A stretch of 64,000 bases of DNA from Talpa occidentalis (taxonomy: Eukaryota > Chordata > Mammalia > Eulipotyphla > Talpidae): contig NW_026555331.1 in NCBI RefSeq assembly GCF_014898055.3, positions 96,432,684-96,496,683 of the forward strand, given 5' to 3'. Below, one piece after another: positions 35,007 to 46,580 of this stretch. The notes under the pieces are model-generated. The model did no database searches. It saw nothing but the letters and a program-made list of their open reading frames with translations, and was not told the origin of the DNA. The translations under genes were made by a program, and so were the position numbers. How positions within the stretch are numbered: position 1 is the stretch's first letter; each line of letters begins with the position of its first letter.

Positions 35007-37768
35007 AAAATTGACTTTGAAGCACAAAATCATACAAATGTATTGTGTTTATAGAATATATAAAAGTAAAATCTATGGCAACAATAGCACAAAGGCTGAG
35101 AGAAAAGAATTGTAAGTGTACTGTTTTAAGATACCACCTATACATTAAGAGGTAAAATACTATTTAATATTAATTAGAGATGTGTATTGCCAATGTCAGG
35201 GCATGAGATAAAAGATTTTTAAAATTTAGAATAACAGTAATCTAATTATAAGATAATTAAAATGGAAAGTGAAAGAATACTCAACTAAAATCATGCAGAA
35301 AAAGAAAAAATGGATAAAAAGAAAATAATAAGTGAGATGGTGGATTTTAATCCAATCATAGCAATAATTATAATAAAGGCAAATCAACAAAACAAAACAT
35401 GGAAGTCAGAAATTATTAGATTAGAAAATAAAAAGCAAGAGAAAACACATTGTGGTTAGAATAAAGCCAGTTAAAATCTAAAGATTGAAATAGGTCAAAG
35501 GAAAAAGTATGGAAAAGGTATACCGCGCAAGCACTAATTGAACAAAAATACAGTGGCTTTGTTAATATCAGAAAAAGTCAATTTCAAAGCAAGGAATATT
35601 TCCAGAGTAAAGAGCAGTATTACAATTCTAAATGTGTTTGCAGCTATAACAACAACAACAAAAATCAAAATGCAAATGCAAAAACTGATAAATCTGAAAG
35701 CTGAAATGGACATTCCACAATTAGAGTTGGAAATTTAATCATCCTCTGTCTCTGCATTTGATAAAACAAATAGTAAGAAAATCAGTAAGAATGTGATACG
35801 GACCAACCAAATTGAGCTAATTGATAATTTTATAAGACAACCCATCCAACAAAAAAATACCCATTCTTTTCAATTATACAAAGAACACTGACCATTTAAT
35901 GAAATAATCTCAACCAATTTATAAAAATAAAAATCACACAAAGTGTGTTTTACGATAGCAAAAGAATTACTCAAGAAGTTAATAAAATGATATTTAATAT
36001 TCCCACATTTGCCTTCCTTCTAAGGCAAATATGTCTTGATAATATATGTCTATTAGAGAAGAAGAAAGAGCTCATATCAATTATCTAAGCTTCCACTTGA
36101 AGAAACAAGAAAAATAATACAGATTAAACCCAAGGTAAGTAGAATAAAAGTGTAAGAATGAGAATAGTATCATCTAAAGTTTTAAAAAGAAAAGTGGCTA
36201 TAATCAGTGAAATAAAAAACTGGTACCTGTAAAGTTCAACAAAATTAGTAAAACCCTGAGCAGATAGACACAAAAACAGGAGGAGGAAAAGTGACAGTAT
36301 TAATTTTTGAAATTTCAAATATCAGTAACACAATAACTCAAAAGAAATACACAAATTCCTTGAGAGACACTGACTTCCAAAACTAAACTCACCTTCCCAA
36401 AAAATAGATAATCTAAATGATGACATACAGCACTTAAAAGAAGTTGAATTCCTAGTTGAAACTTGCCAACAAGAGAATATCCAGGACCAGATGACTGGCA
36501 AATTCTAGCAAACACTTAGGGGAAAAATAGCATTAATTATACCCAAAATCTTCCCAAAACTTCAAGGAAAAAAGAATACTACAAATCATATTCTGAGGTC
36601 AGCAATACCTGATGCCAAAACCATATGAAGAAATTACACTGAACAGAAAACTGTTACCCAATATCTTTCATCAACATAGATGCAAAAACCCTCAACAAAT
36701 CTTAGCAAATAAAATCCAGCAGTATATACAAAGTATAATACTGCATCATGCACAAGTGACAATAATCTTAGCATTATAAAACAGGCTCAATGTTAGAAAA
36801 TCAACTAACATAATTCACTGAGTAAACAGACTTAAGAAAGCGATATCTCAATGGTTCAGGAAAATCATTTGATAAACTTAGAAAACCAGTAATAACAAAA
36901 AATCTCAGACCGTTAGGAATAAAAGGGAAATTCCTCGTTTTGACAAAGTGCATCTAAGAAAATAGTACAGCTAAATCATACTTAATGTAGAAAGACTGAA
37001 TGTTTTCCCACTAAGATCATGAAAACATCAAGGATATCTGCTCTCACCACTTCTGTTTAACACATACTGGAAGTTGTAGTTAATGAGTAAAGAAAGAAAA
37101 ATAAATTAAGTTTATGTGAATTGAAAGGACAAGAATAAAATGACTTCCACTTGTGGACAAAAATAAACATTTCTAAAAGTTCTACAAAAACTCTATTAGA
37201 GTGAGTTAGCTTTTATTATGGATTCAGGCCTATATTTAAAAAGTCAACTGCATTTCAGTATATTTACAGTAACCAACAGAGTTGAATTTTCTTAGCAAAA
37301 TTTTATAAAGTATATTTATAAAATCACAAAAAGCATGAAATTATTAGCTATAAGTTAACAGAATGACTACAATCTGTATGTTGAAAACTTCAAAATCAAT
37401 GAAGGAAATGAAAGAATGAAAGATGACTGAAATAAATGAAGAGATACCCCATGTTCATATAATGGAAGACTCATTATTGCTGAGGTATTCACACTGCCTG
37501 ATTTCAAAACTGTCTATAAAGCAAGCGATCAAAAAAGGACAGTATTAACTATATTAATGAAAGAAAAGCATGTCCAGTTTACATAAGTATGGTCTACTAA
37601 TTTTTTTGCCAAAGATTCAAAGGCAATTCAAATGAGAAAGGATATATAGGGTTTTCAACAAATGCTGCTAAGAAAATTAGACATCAATCTACAAAAAGAT
37701 AATAATAACTCTTGATCTTACTAATTGTATTATACATAAAAATTAACTTAAAATGAATTATAAAACTA

Positions 37769-38031
37769 GGACCTCCCCTCTGGCGCAGCGGTTGAGCACT
37801 GGGCTGCAAAGCTGCCCGCAGCCTCTGCAGCACCGGTTCAATCCCGTGCCACCGGTGAGGGTCCCACATGCACAGACCTCTTTTGCCGCACCCGCTGCTC
37901 CCCTCAGCAGTGTATTTCATTAGTCTGCCTGTTCTTCCCCTCTCTGGCTCTGGTGAATTCATTCACTCTCCAGCACTTCTGACTGTACCCAGTGCTTGTA
38001 TAAATAAATAAATAAATCTTAAAAAAAAAAA
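37769..38031 (+). mobile_element. tRNA-derived SINE, subfamily a
   Basis: Head CTGGCGCAGCGGTTGAGCAC, B box CCGGTTCAATCCCG, tail ACCCAGTGCTTGTATAAATAAATAAATAAATCTT then A-run. I could not define a convincing TSD. It lies in the 3' part of the ancient L1. Confidence 0.9.
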
Positions 38032-38777
38032 GTGTCAAATATATTTAATGTGAAAATATATTTAATATCATTAGTTATTAGGAAAGTACAATTAAAACTA
38101 CATTGTGATAACACCACATACTCAAAAAAAAAAACAACAACAAATCACAAAAATCACAATATCAACATTGACAAGGATGAGGAGCAATTGAAGGTTTCAT
38201 GCACTGCTGGTTGGAAAGCAAAATGATATAGCCACTTTGGAAAAGAGTTTTGTAGTTTCTTTTAAGCTAAGCATACACTTATCCAACAATCTCTTCAACT
38301 TTTATCAAAAAAAAACCCCATAAACATATTCCAAAATAAAACTAATAAATGAATGCTCATGGTGGCTTTAATAATAATAAACCAAAACTAAAAATGACTC
38401 AAAAAGTTGTTCACCAGGAAATTCATAATAAACTGGATTATATCCATAGAATGAAATGACACTTGACAAGTAAAAGGAACTCTTCAAACACACAAGAGTT
38501 TAAGTGACCAAAGCTAGACTTAAAAGGCTACATTCCATGATTCCTTTTATTTGTCATTTGAAACAGGCAAAATTATAGGGACAAAAACAGATAAGCGGTT
38601 GTTAGATGTTGAGGGTAGGAATAATATGTTGTTTAAACGCACAATGAATTTTAGGAAATGTTGAAGTAATCTAAATTTTCATTTGGCACTACAAGCATCT
38701 GCCAAAACTCATAAAATGAGATACTAAAATAATGAATCTCACTTACTAAACATAAATTGTACCTCAATAAAACTGAC

Positions 38778-38816
38778 CCCTCCCCCCCCCGCCCCCCCCA
38801 CACACACACACCCACA
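38778..38816. repeat. C-rich and (CA)n simple repeat
   Basis: A poly(C) tract with one G is followed by CACACACACACACC. It lies directly after the AATAAA of the ancient L1, probably an eroded L1 tail expanded by slippage. Confidence 0.8.
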
Positions 38817-38819
38817 GGA

Positions 38820-41049
38820 AAGAACTAAGACCTCAGATTATTTCCAGTCTAGAACACAGACTGTCCCACTAGGACAAATCTGATATAGGTTGTATCCAAA
38901 GTGACAAAAACTGAACCTCTCTGATAATGATAAAGCTAAATTTTAGAAACCCCACATTTACCCCCACACACAAAATATATGCTCATATGAGTATTTATTA
39001 TTATCTTAAAGACCCGGATCATTCCTCATCACCCAGATTGTCACTCCCATATGGCTTGTTTGTCCCGTAATTTGTCCCATTTTCTTGGCACATGTTTATC
39101 TTCCTTGCTCTTCTTTGTTCGCTGACCCTCCCAAACTATCATCAGCAAAATCCACATGTATCTTCAACCTCCTGCATGAATGTTCCCTTCTTCTGGCCTC
39201 TGAAATCTGCATTCCTCTGAGGACACTGCTTCCCCAGTTGCCTTCTCAAGAGGTTGCTGTTTTAATCTATCAAGCCATGGGCTTCTAGGCTGGGATGTAT
39301 AGAAGTTGTCCTCCTTGTTATTTAATGCTGCTCCCAGATCATTGATCTTCCCTTATCACTACAAACTTTCAACAATTTAAAATCATGCTTGCAACTGCAG
39401 CACCCACTATCTCCTTTTTGCAATCTTCTACAAAACTCCATCTGCTTGACCTTCATTTCTTAGAGTTTCACTAGTGACTCACTAGCTTTCTATGGCTGCT
39501 CTTTCATAATTCTCATGACCTTCATATCCCTCTAGAAAATCTCTATCTCAGCCTTTCAGTTCCTTGAAAACCTCACCTCCAGTCACCTGGAGGTGACTGC
39601 CATTCACTTCCCACTCAAACCTCCTAATCCTCCCCTCTTTTCAATATTAGCTAGCAATCTTGTTTCCTTTTTCACTGAAATTAAGCAAAAAGAAGTCTAC
39701 TTCCTCATTTACCATCCAGTGGACTGTATCTTTGCCAAATTGTATCTTTGCCTGTGTACTCTGTCTTCCCTGCTGTTCTCCCAGATAAGTATACTTACTT
39801 TTAAGCCTAATCCCTCAAGTTGTGAACTACTTCTTAGCATAGCTCATGTGCTTAAGGATGTCATTCTTGCAAGTGGCCTTCACTGTTGGAATTAATCAAC
39901 ATTCCATGAACCATCTGAAAATAATCAGCTTTTAACTTGCTCTGAGTGGATTACATACTTTATGCATGCTCTCTCTGCCCCCACCTAGCCACCAATCTCC
40001 ATTTCCCTCTGGCTTGCCAATGTAAAACAGTTTTAGCATTTCTTGATCGGGGCAAACTATACCTGTAGATAAATTTCTGGTGGCAGGCTGCATCTAGCTG
40101 CTCATCTGAAAAGGCCATATAAGGCAGAGCAGAAAGAGATTCTGTGCTAGAGTATAAATTCAACCCTGTTTATGAAGCAGGCATGTACACTTCTCTGACC
40201 TCAGAGTTTGTGCCCTACCCACTCTCCTGGGATCCCAGGAGCTTTCATGCTCACTCTGCTTTAACCCACAGTCCTGACTTGACACTTTCTGTTGTTACCT
40301 TTGGCTGGACTCCTTGCCAGATCAGTGTTAACACAGTGACAGCTAAGTAGACTGTGTTCATTTTTCAAAAGAAATCAAAAACCATCATGGCACATGAAGA
40401 GAGATAAAAAGTGGAAAACAAAAACATTTAGCAAAAGAAAATGAGACATTAATTGATTCCTTCCCCTTCTGAGAAACTGCTTCTCTGGTCCTCTGTTTCT
40501 CTCCATACATAGACCTGGCAAAGAAAAGAGGACAAGTCCAAAAATACCAGCTCAGATTCAGGCACCATGGGCCCTAGATATAAATTTCCCAAATTAGTAC
40601 AGAGTGATGATTCTGTATAAACCACCTCCCCTCTCACCAAGAATGCTGGCCTACCCTTCCTGCTACACAAAGGGTGGGCTCTGTGCTGAGACAGATCATT
40701 CTGGCAATAGAATCCAGATGGCCCAATTACTATCAATCAAATCACACAAGCCAGCAGTTCAGTCTAAACCCCAGTTCTGGGATACAATTGGCTCATTTAC
40801 CAACATTCTTTAAAATTCTGTCTGAAGTATTCCATTCACTCTCCTTGGTTCATAAGCTATGTCATGATGGACCTTCCATTTTGCCTCATAATGCTATTTA
40901 CTAAACTTAACATCCATATTTTTTTATATTCTGTTTACTGCTGCATTTTCCTTATTGTTTCATGTATAAGATGAAAACTCCAGAAAAAAAAAATAGAGTT
41001 TTCCAATTATTTGAACTATAGATGCTTTTACTCATAAACATGAATCTTA
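38820..41049. other. Repeat-poor DNA, no gene recognised
   Basis: Pyrimidine-rich around 39000-39850, possibly an ancient retroelement that I cannot classify. A 9-bp-arm hairpin lies at 39574-39595 (CACCTCCAG...CTGGAGGTG). At 40115-40124 is CCATATAAGG, a perfect CArG box [CC(A/T)6GG], followed 30 bp later by GTATAAATTC. The frames at 39593-39895, 40144-40350 and 40449-40736 match nothing that I recognise. Confidence 0.4.
40115..40124 (+). promoter_or_regulatory. CArG-box match (SRF-type site)
   Basis: CCATATAAGG fits the SRF consensus CC(A/T)6GG exactly. A TATA-like GTATAAATTC lies shortly downstream (about 40152). A match this short can occur by chance, so function is only an inference. Confidence 0.3.
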
Positions 41050-41180
41050 GATCTTAGTAATATAAGTAACCAAGGTTACACAGGTAATGTAATAGTCAAT
41101 GTGAGGGCCAGAGCTCAATGTATACTCGGAACTCTTATTTGAAAATCCTCCTACTTTCCATTCAACCGTGTTGTCACTAG
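41050..41180 (+). mobile_element. MIR fragment
   Basis: GTAACCAAGGTTACACAGGTAATG then GAGGGCCAGAGCTCAATG and AACTCTTATTTGAAAATCCTCC follows the MIR core order (gTCACACAGC...GGCAGAGC...). Ancient tRNA-derived SINE, inactive. Confidence 0.65.
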
Positions 41181-41477
41181 TATAGATGATACAGAAAGGA
41201 TTCAGGGTATATTATAATGTGTGAGGTCAAGGGCCTAAGAGATAGTACAGAACTGTATTTGACATATTATGGAGTGCTTATACTAAAAATGCAAAAGCAA
41301 ATCGAAAGACTCAATGGATTATATTATTAACTGAGTTTCAGATTTGATGGGCTTCATCAAACATACTGCCATAATCCATTAAATTCTGACTCCTCATTCC
41401 TGGCAAGACCTGGTGCCACATGGTAACCTTGCTCACATAGCCCAGCCAAACTTAAAAAGAGTCTAGTTAACCTGGGC

Positions 41478-41556
41478 TTTTTTTTTTTTTTTTTTTTGAA
41501 AATTTCTAATTTTATTTTTTTTTAATTAATAAATTTTATTTTTATATTCCCCATAC
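41478..41556 (-). mobile_element. Very short LINE-1 3'-end, minus strand
   Basis: A T-run of about 20 is followed by a second T/A-rich segment and TAATAAATTTTATTTTTATATTCCCCATACA in the minus orientation, the same terminal L1 sequence as at 3230-3265. A TSD was not identified. Two T-rich blocks separated by GAAAATTTCTAATTTTA suggest a compound tail. Confidence 0.65.
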
Positions 41557-43862
41557 ATTCAAAAATGTCAGAAAGATCCTGCATGAAAATGGTAGGGTAA
41601 GCATGAGACAAGAACCATTAAGGACACAGGAGGCAGCCAAGCGTGGCAGTGACATTTATGAGAGATGGAAAAATCTCTATTTAGAAAATTCTATAAAGAT
41701 ATCAAAAGCTAGATATAAAGATAGCTAAAATCTAAAATTCCCACAAAGAATTAAGGCAATACAATGTCCTCACAACTTACGGGAAAAAAGTTCTACTTTC
41801 AAATTTATTTTATTATTAATTGAAATGTACCAGATGGGTTTTTTTTTTTCTTCCCCCTTGTAGGAAGCGAGGCAATCTATTGTCTTGATTGGGTAACTTC
41901 TTTGAAGCCTTCCTTTAGTGGAATAATGAGTCAGTTGTTAGTCTGCTCTTTCTTCAGATCTCAGATATTTTAGTTTAAAAAAGTATTTTGAGCATTGCTG
42001 ATTCATAGTTACCAAAATAATATGACTGCAGATCATGTGTAATGCATTCATCCTGGCGCCTGTGCTGTGGTTCTGATGCTTAGACTGTGGCAGCCTCTGA
42101 GTGAGAGTGCAAGGTTCAGTTTTACCCAGGAAGGAGGCTCCACACTCTGGGCCAGAAGCTACCTCTGTAAGGCAGACTCCATTCCTTTCTCATGCTTCCT
42201 TGCAACAGCCAGAGCCCTTAGAACTTCCCCCAAGCCCAAATAAGGCCCCATTGGATCAGAAGCGCTGAAGAAGAGAACTAAGCTCAGAGAGGAAGCTCTG
42301 AGCCCAGTGATACCTGTGAGAGATGAAGAGCTCATTTATTGCCTATATACTGCAATTTACTTTCCAAATGCAGCACTTCACCAAAAGATGTTGTTTGTCT
42401 GGTTCAAATTCAGAGCCGATTTATGTGTCAAGAGGGAGACTTAATTTCTCATAACAGAACATGTTTGGCCCTACCGTGTGATTTATGAGTCAGTATATAA
42501 AATTTGACTAATGTGTTTGTTCTAAGTAGGGGGAAAGCCACTAAACATTACAAATCCTGAACTTTGGGGAAAGAAGGGAATATAACTGATTTCCCTGCCC
42601 TTTAATTCAAATGAATCAACATTGAGGAATAAACTTTCTGGATTGCTGAATGCCTCCCACACATCAGTATCAAGGCCTTGGCAAGGCAGGTGAAAATATT
42701 TCCATGAGCCAGAAGCAATTGTGTAGGCCCTCCTTTATGGAATGAATGCTTGATAATTCCTTTGTGAAACAGTCATGTATCCTAACTATCTTTTCTCTTC
42801 CTTTGTCTTGGTCTATTCTCAGTGTTTTAAACACACAAAATATGGCTTTCTACCACCGACTGGTAAAATGGAGCTGGGGGAAAGCCTAAATATAGCTCCT
42901 TTATTTCAATTATATAACTAAAAAAAAAAGACATATTGCATAATGAAAGAGATATCACATCTTCCTCCAGGCACAACTCATACAGTCATTAAATGTGACT
43001 CTAGTCTTGGGGAAATGGACACTGTAATATCTATTTTGGAGCCCCTGGCTTGACCCATCCCTGCTGCTAGAAGGAAATCACCCTTGTTGTGTAAATGTTT
43101 GCTTTGTTTGAAATTCTTAAGGAGAAATTAATAGTACTCATGCTTCAGGAGGAGTATTTAATCAGCCATGATAAACAATTCCTAGGCAATGTTTAGACTG
43201 GCCAAAAGTCATCCTAAGAATTGTGCACAATGACAAAATAACACATTTGTTATCTATATACTAGAACTGTCTAAAATACAAAAAGCAAAATCAAGATGTG
43301 TCAATTAGCCAGTGAATCTGATTAATGTGTTCTATAAGCATGGGGGGAAATAAACTAATGACTAAGCACACGCTAAAGCCCCATTTCGATCTGTGTGGTG
43401 TAGGTATAGTTAAAATCATGAATGTTTGATACTCTTTACAAGTAATTATAGAATTCCCTTTGATCTTGTTTGAAATTGTGTGCCAATAAACTGGACCCCT
43501 GTCACATCTACTATCACAACTTCCAGGTTATTAAAGAAATGAAACTAATCAGGTAGAACCAGCACCAAAAGGAATTTCAACTTGACATGACACACCATGT
43601 ATTCAGGGTGCCTGTGCCTAGGCATGGAGGAGCTCAGTAAATCTGCAGAGTTTTTAAAATACACACATACACATAAATTATGGGGAATGAAAGAGAAAGC
43701 TCAAAAAATCCACTCATCTTCTACAGTACAAATCAGGATTAAGGCATTACTTAGAGTATTCTTTGTAAGAAATGGGTATTCTACTCCTGTCAGCAAAAGA
43801 GAAAAACTTACCTACAGTTCCTTTAGGATTATGTCATTTTCCCCATAGTGGCAGTCCAGAAA

Positions 43863-43893
43863 TTTGAAGATATACAAATAGTATATCTTCAAA
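43863..43893. repeat. Perfect 13-bp inverted repeat (hairpin)
   Basis: TTTGAAGATATAC (43863-43875), 5-bp loop AAATA, then GTATATCTTCAAA (43881-43893): a perfect palindrome that abuts a tandem repeat. Confidence 0.9.
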
Positions 43894-43951
43894 ATCTTAT
43901 TTTGAATAACAAAATCTTACTTTGAATAACAAAAATCTTACTTTGAATAAC
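43891..43951. repeat. Three-copy ~20-bp tandem repeat
   Basis: AAAATCTTATTTTGAATAAC (43891-43910), AAAATCTTACTTTGAATAAC (43911-43930) and the same unit with one extra A (43931-43951). Near-identity of units 2 and 3 indicates recent duplication. Confidence 0.92.
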
Positions 43952-45029
43952 ATCTTAATATTTAATTCAAACCAAATGAAAATGTGGCTTTTCCCCCAAA
44001 TTTTATTCTATTTCTGTTGTCTAATTTATAAGTGTTGCTAAATATTTACCAGAAATCTGACAGTAGTTTCTTAACATTTGTTAATCATGGATGATGCATT
44101 TCCATTAACAACTCAATAAACTTCTGTAAGGTTGTACAAGATAAGTCTCATTACCTTAACACTGCTATCCTATCTTGGTAGAATAAATATTTATTTCCAG
44201 TTTCTCTGTGCCAAGTTCTATGGGATCATGTAATCTAAATCATCTTTTGTGAATACTGTATGCCCTCAAGATGAGGAGAGAGCAGAATCTAAGGTTTTGT
44301 CTTCCTTCTCCATAGGCCTTGAACAAAGGATTCCCTGTCTCCATAAAAATACATAAGGTACTTCTGACAAGTCTCCTAGTAGGAGCGTCTTTGAGAAATA
44401 TTTTAAAGGAAACCTTTACACAGATTTTCTTACATCCTATAGCCTAAAGTGGGTTGTATTATTGAATATCTAACCAGGGTGTCAAATGGTTTAATTCCAT
44501 TTTTTTCATCCTTCTAATTATTACTTCTTTGTAATTATTTTCATAGAAGTCATCCTAAATCTTTTACCAAAATCAGGATCTTTTCTTTCATGCCTAATCT
44601 TACCCTGAATCAGCAAGGACAGAGCTCAGATGATTGGATACTGTGATGGTCTTCAACAGCTGCCTATACACATAACTGACTATGCCTTGGAGTAGGTCTT
44701 GTATGGAGAGTGGAAAGCTGTCTGCATAGAGTGACTTCTCTGATCTCCAACCAACCACACACACAAATAACCTTTCCCCATTCAGTGATATTCCATTTCT
44801 ATGAAGAGGATAGATAGGTCATCTAGCCAGAACTCTCAGAGTTAAGTACAGGGTAAGCACTTCAACCACCTGTTTTTATTATCGTTATTTTTATCAGAAG
44901 TGTAGTTCTACAGAAAATGTGAGGAAATAAGAAAAATGTGACAAATTCTCATGTTTGTGTAAATGACTGGTTTTAGGTTTGTTCCTCTTGAGAATATATT
45001 GTTAGAGGGAAAGGGAAGGAAAAAATAAG

Positions 45030-45245
45030 AAATTACGTTTATTGAGGAACTACCATGGCCCAGATTTTGTACTAGCTGCTTTTTATAAATTATCATTTTA
45101 ATTCTTGCAGTCATCATTAGCAGTAGATAACATTATCTTCATTACAGAGACTAACGAACTCAGTGTCAGAGAAGTTAAGTAACTTGTCTGAAGTCCATGC
45201 CTGGAAAACAGTAAGTGTGGGATTCAAATAAGTCACTTGAGCAGA
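45030..45245 (+). mobile_element. MIR element
   Basis: MIR order is clear: TTATTGAGGAACTACCATGGCCCAG, CATTATCTTCATTACAGAG, CAGAGAAGTTAAGTAACTTGTCTGAAG, GTGTGGGATTCAAATAAG. About 215 bp, plus orientation, eroded. Confidence 0.85.
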
Positions 45246-46210
45246 GTAACATTACTCTAGGTGTGGCAGGAAGGGGGGGTGGGTGAAGGGGAGGTGATTA
45301 CACTTATTTTAAGCACATTCACAAAATCTCAAAGATTTATGAGGTGCCAGAGGTGTTGAATAGGAGACCATGAAAAATAATGTCTAACTAAGGTGGACTA
45401 AAGGATAACCCTGAGGTGACCATAATATTTTCACTCTTTGTCCCCAATTATAACATATCTAACAGAATTTCTCTGTCCTTCCCTACATCCCCCGCCCCCA
45501 TTTTTATCTAAAAGAAAGAAAATATAGTATGTGTAAGAGACAGAGATTAAGAGAGACAACTAGGTAACTAAGTTTCAGTTCTTTTTCAGTTCCTTTAGAA
45601 GGATTAAGTTGAATTCTTGTACCAGATAGTGTTAAAATAAATATTCCAGCAAATACAAATTCAGAATGAGAAAAACCATAAGTGACTCAATGGTAATTTC
45701 CTGCATTTAAATCAGGACAAATCAGACAAACCTCAGTGTTAGCCCAAATCCCTACCACCTATTTCTCCTCTCTCTTTGCCAATAAACAGCTTTTAATCTA
45801 TTTTAGGAAGGAGTCCAGGGCACTGTGGAAATAGAAATTAACCTAAAAATACTTCCTGAAGCATTACCAGAAATCATGTTTTCAATTTCTAAATGACTTG
45901 CATTGTTCTAAATTTCCAGGTTGTGCCCATGACCACAAAGATAAGTGGGGCATGGGGACAACCATGTGAATTACCAAGTTGCAACACGAAATAAGTATAC
46001 TGTTCAGCATGAGTCATACGAAAATAGAAGAAGAATGCCTAGAAAAGATGATGCTACATGACAACAGTATTTCAAATAAGACATAAGGAACTTGTCTGCA
46101 TTTGCTTTCAGGTCATGAAATTCCACATGAACTTCATGTTTTTGAACCCAATGGATATGAATCATCCTGACTCAACAACCCAATTTATCATCTCCTCAGG
46201 TCTTTGCATA
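45246..46210. other. Unique DNA
   Basis: No gene or recognised repeat. Includes a G-rich run at 45268-45295 and its mirror, a C-rich CCCCCGCCCCC run at about 45488. Confidence 0.45.
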
Positions 46211-46212
46211 AT

Positions 46213-46395
46213 CAGTGATTCTCAAACTAGGCTGCACAATAGCATCACCTGAGGAGTTTTTTGTTTTCTGGGTTTTGTTGTTGTTGTTGTTATGTTTTAA
46301 TACAGATGCCTGGGCCCCAACATCAGAGATTTGGATTAAGTGGTATGCAGGGTGGGGCCAGACATTAGTATTTTTAATCGGTGTGAACCAGGATG
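46213..46395 (+). mobile_element. Ancient hAT-Charlie-type MITE
   Basis: CAGTGATTCTCAAACTAGGCTGCACAATAGCATCACCTGAGGAG, then ATACAGATGCCTGGGCCCCAACATCAGAGATT, then GGGTGGGGCCAGACATTAGTATTTTTAA (each a separate phrase) is the order of a widespread mammalian MER-type hAT MITE. A (TTG)n run at 46275-46291 is a later expansion. No transposase is encoded. Confidence 0.8.
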
Positions 46396-46464
46396 AAGTA
46401 GCACTATGCTAGCTGCAATCTCTTAGAGTTGCCAAAATTGCTACTTTGCCACTATAAGTTGAGG

Positions 46465-46580
46465 CAGTCTATCTAGCAAGTTACTGACCCTCAGACTCAG
46501 TTTCCATATCACTGAAGTGGAGACCAGAATATCTTTTAGGATTAGGCCCAGGTCATCATATTCTCAAAATTAATGCATAT
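46465..46580 (+). mobile_element. MIR fragment
   Basis: CAAGTTACTGACCCTCAGACTCAGTTTCCATATCACTGAAGTGGAG follows the MIR phrase 'acctctctgagcctcagtttcc...tgtaaaatgg', cut here into shorter words. Inactive. Confidence 0.6.

Larger units (their letters stand above)
33440..38780 (+). mobile_element. Long ancient LINE-1 (L1M-type), 5' region to 3' end, split by three SINEs
   Basis: Continuous L1M order over 5.3 kb. ORF1/5' phrases include AATCAGCAAACTTAAAAACAGGTC (33787), CTTCAAAAATGGGGGGACATTAAAGAC (34523), TAAAAGGAAGTTCTTCAGG (34606). Inter-ORF text includes CAACAATAGCACAAAGGCTGAGAG (35079). ORF2 text includes GAAATTCCTCGTTTTGACAAAG and AAGACTGAATGTTTTCCCACTAAGATCATG (36990). The 3' UTR closes with TTGTACCTCAATAAAACTG (38757). 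Removing the three SINEs leaves about 4.5 kb. All frames are broken. Confidence 0.75.
41557..45029. other. Longest repeat-poor block, candidate conserved noncoding DNA
   Basis: No gene or young transposon is visible for about 3.5 kb. 42340-43480 has the feel of constrained noncoding sequence: moderate GC, few homopolymers, and words such as GATTTATGAGTCAG, TGATAAACAATTCC and GTGTCAATTAGCCAG. A 13-bp inverted repeat with a tandem repeat is annotated separately at 43863-43951. Frame 43597-43848 is not recognised. Confidence 0.4.

Noticed and set aside
43863..43951. Short repeats as a CRISPR-like array
   Set aside because: Units are directly adjacent with no spacers, and the DNA is mammalian.
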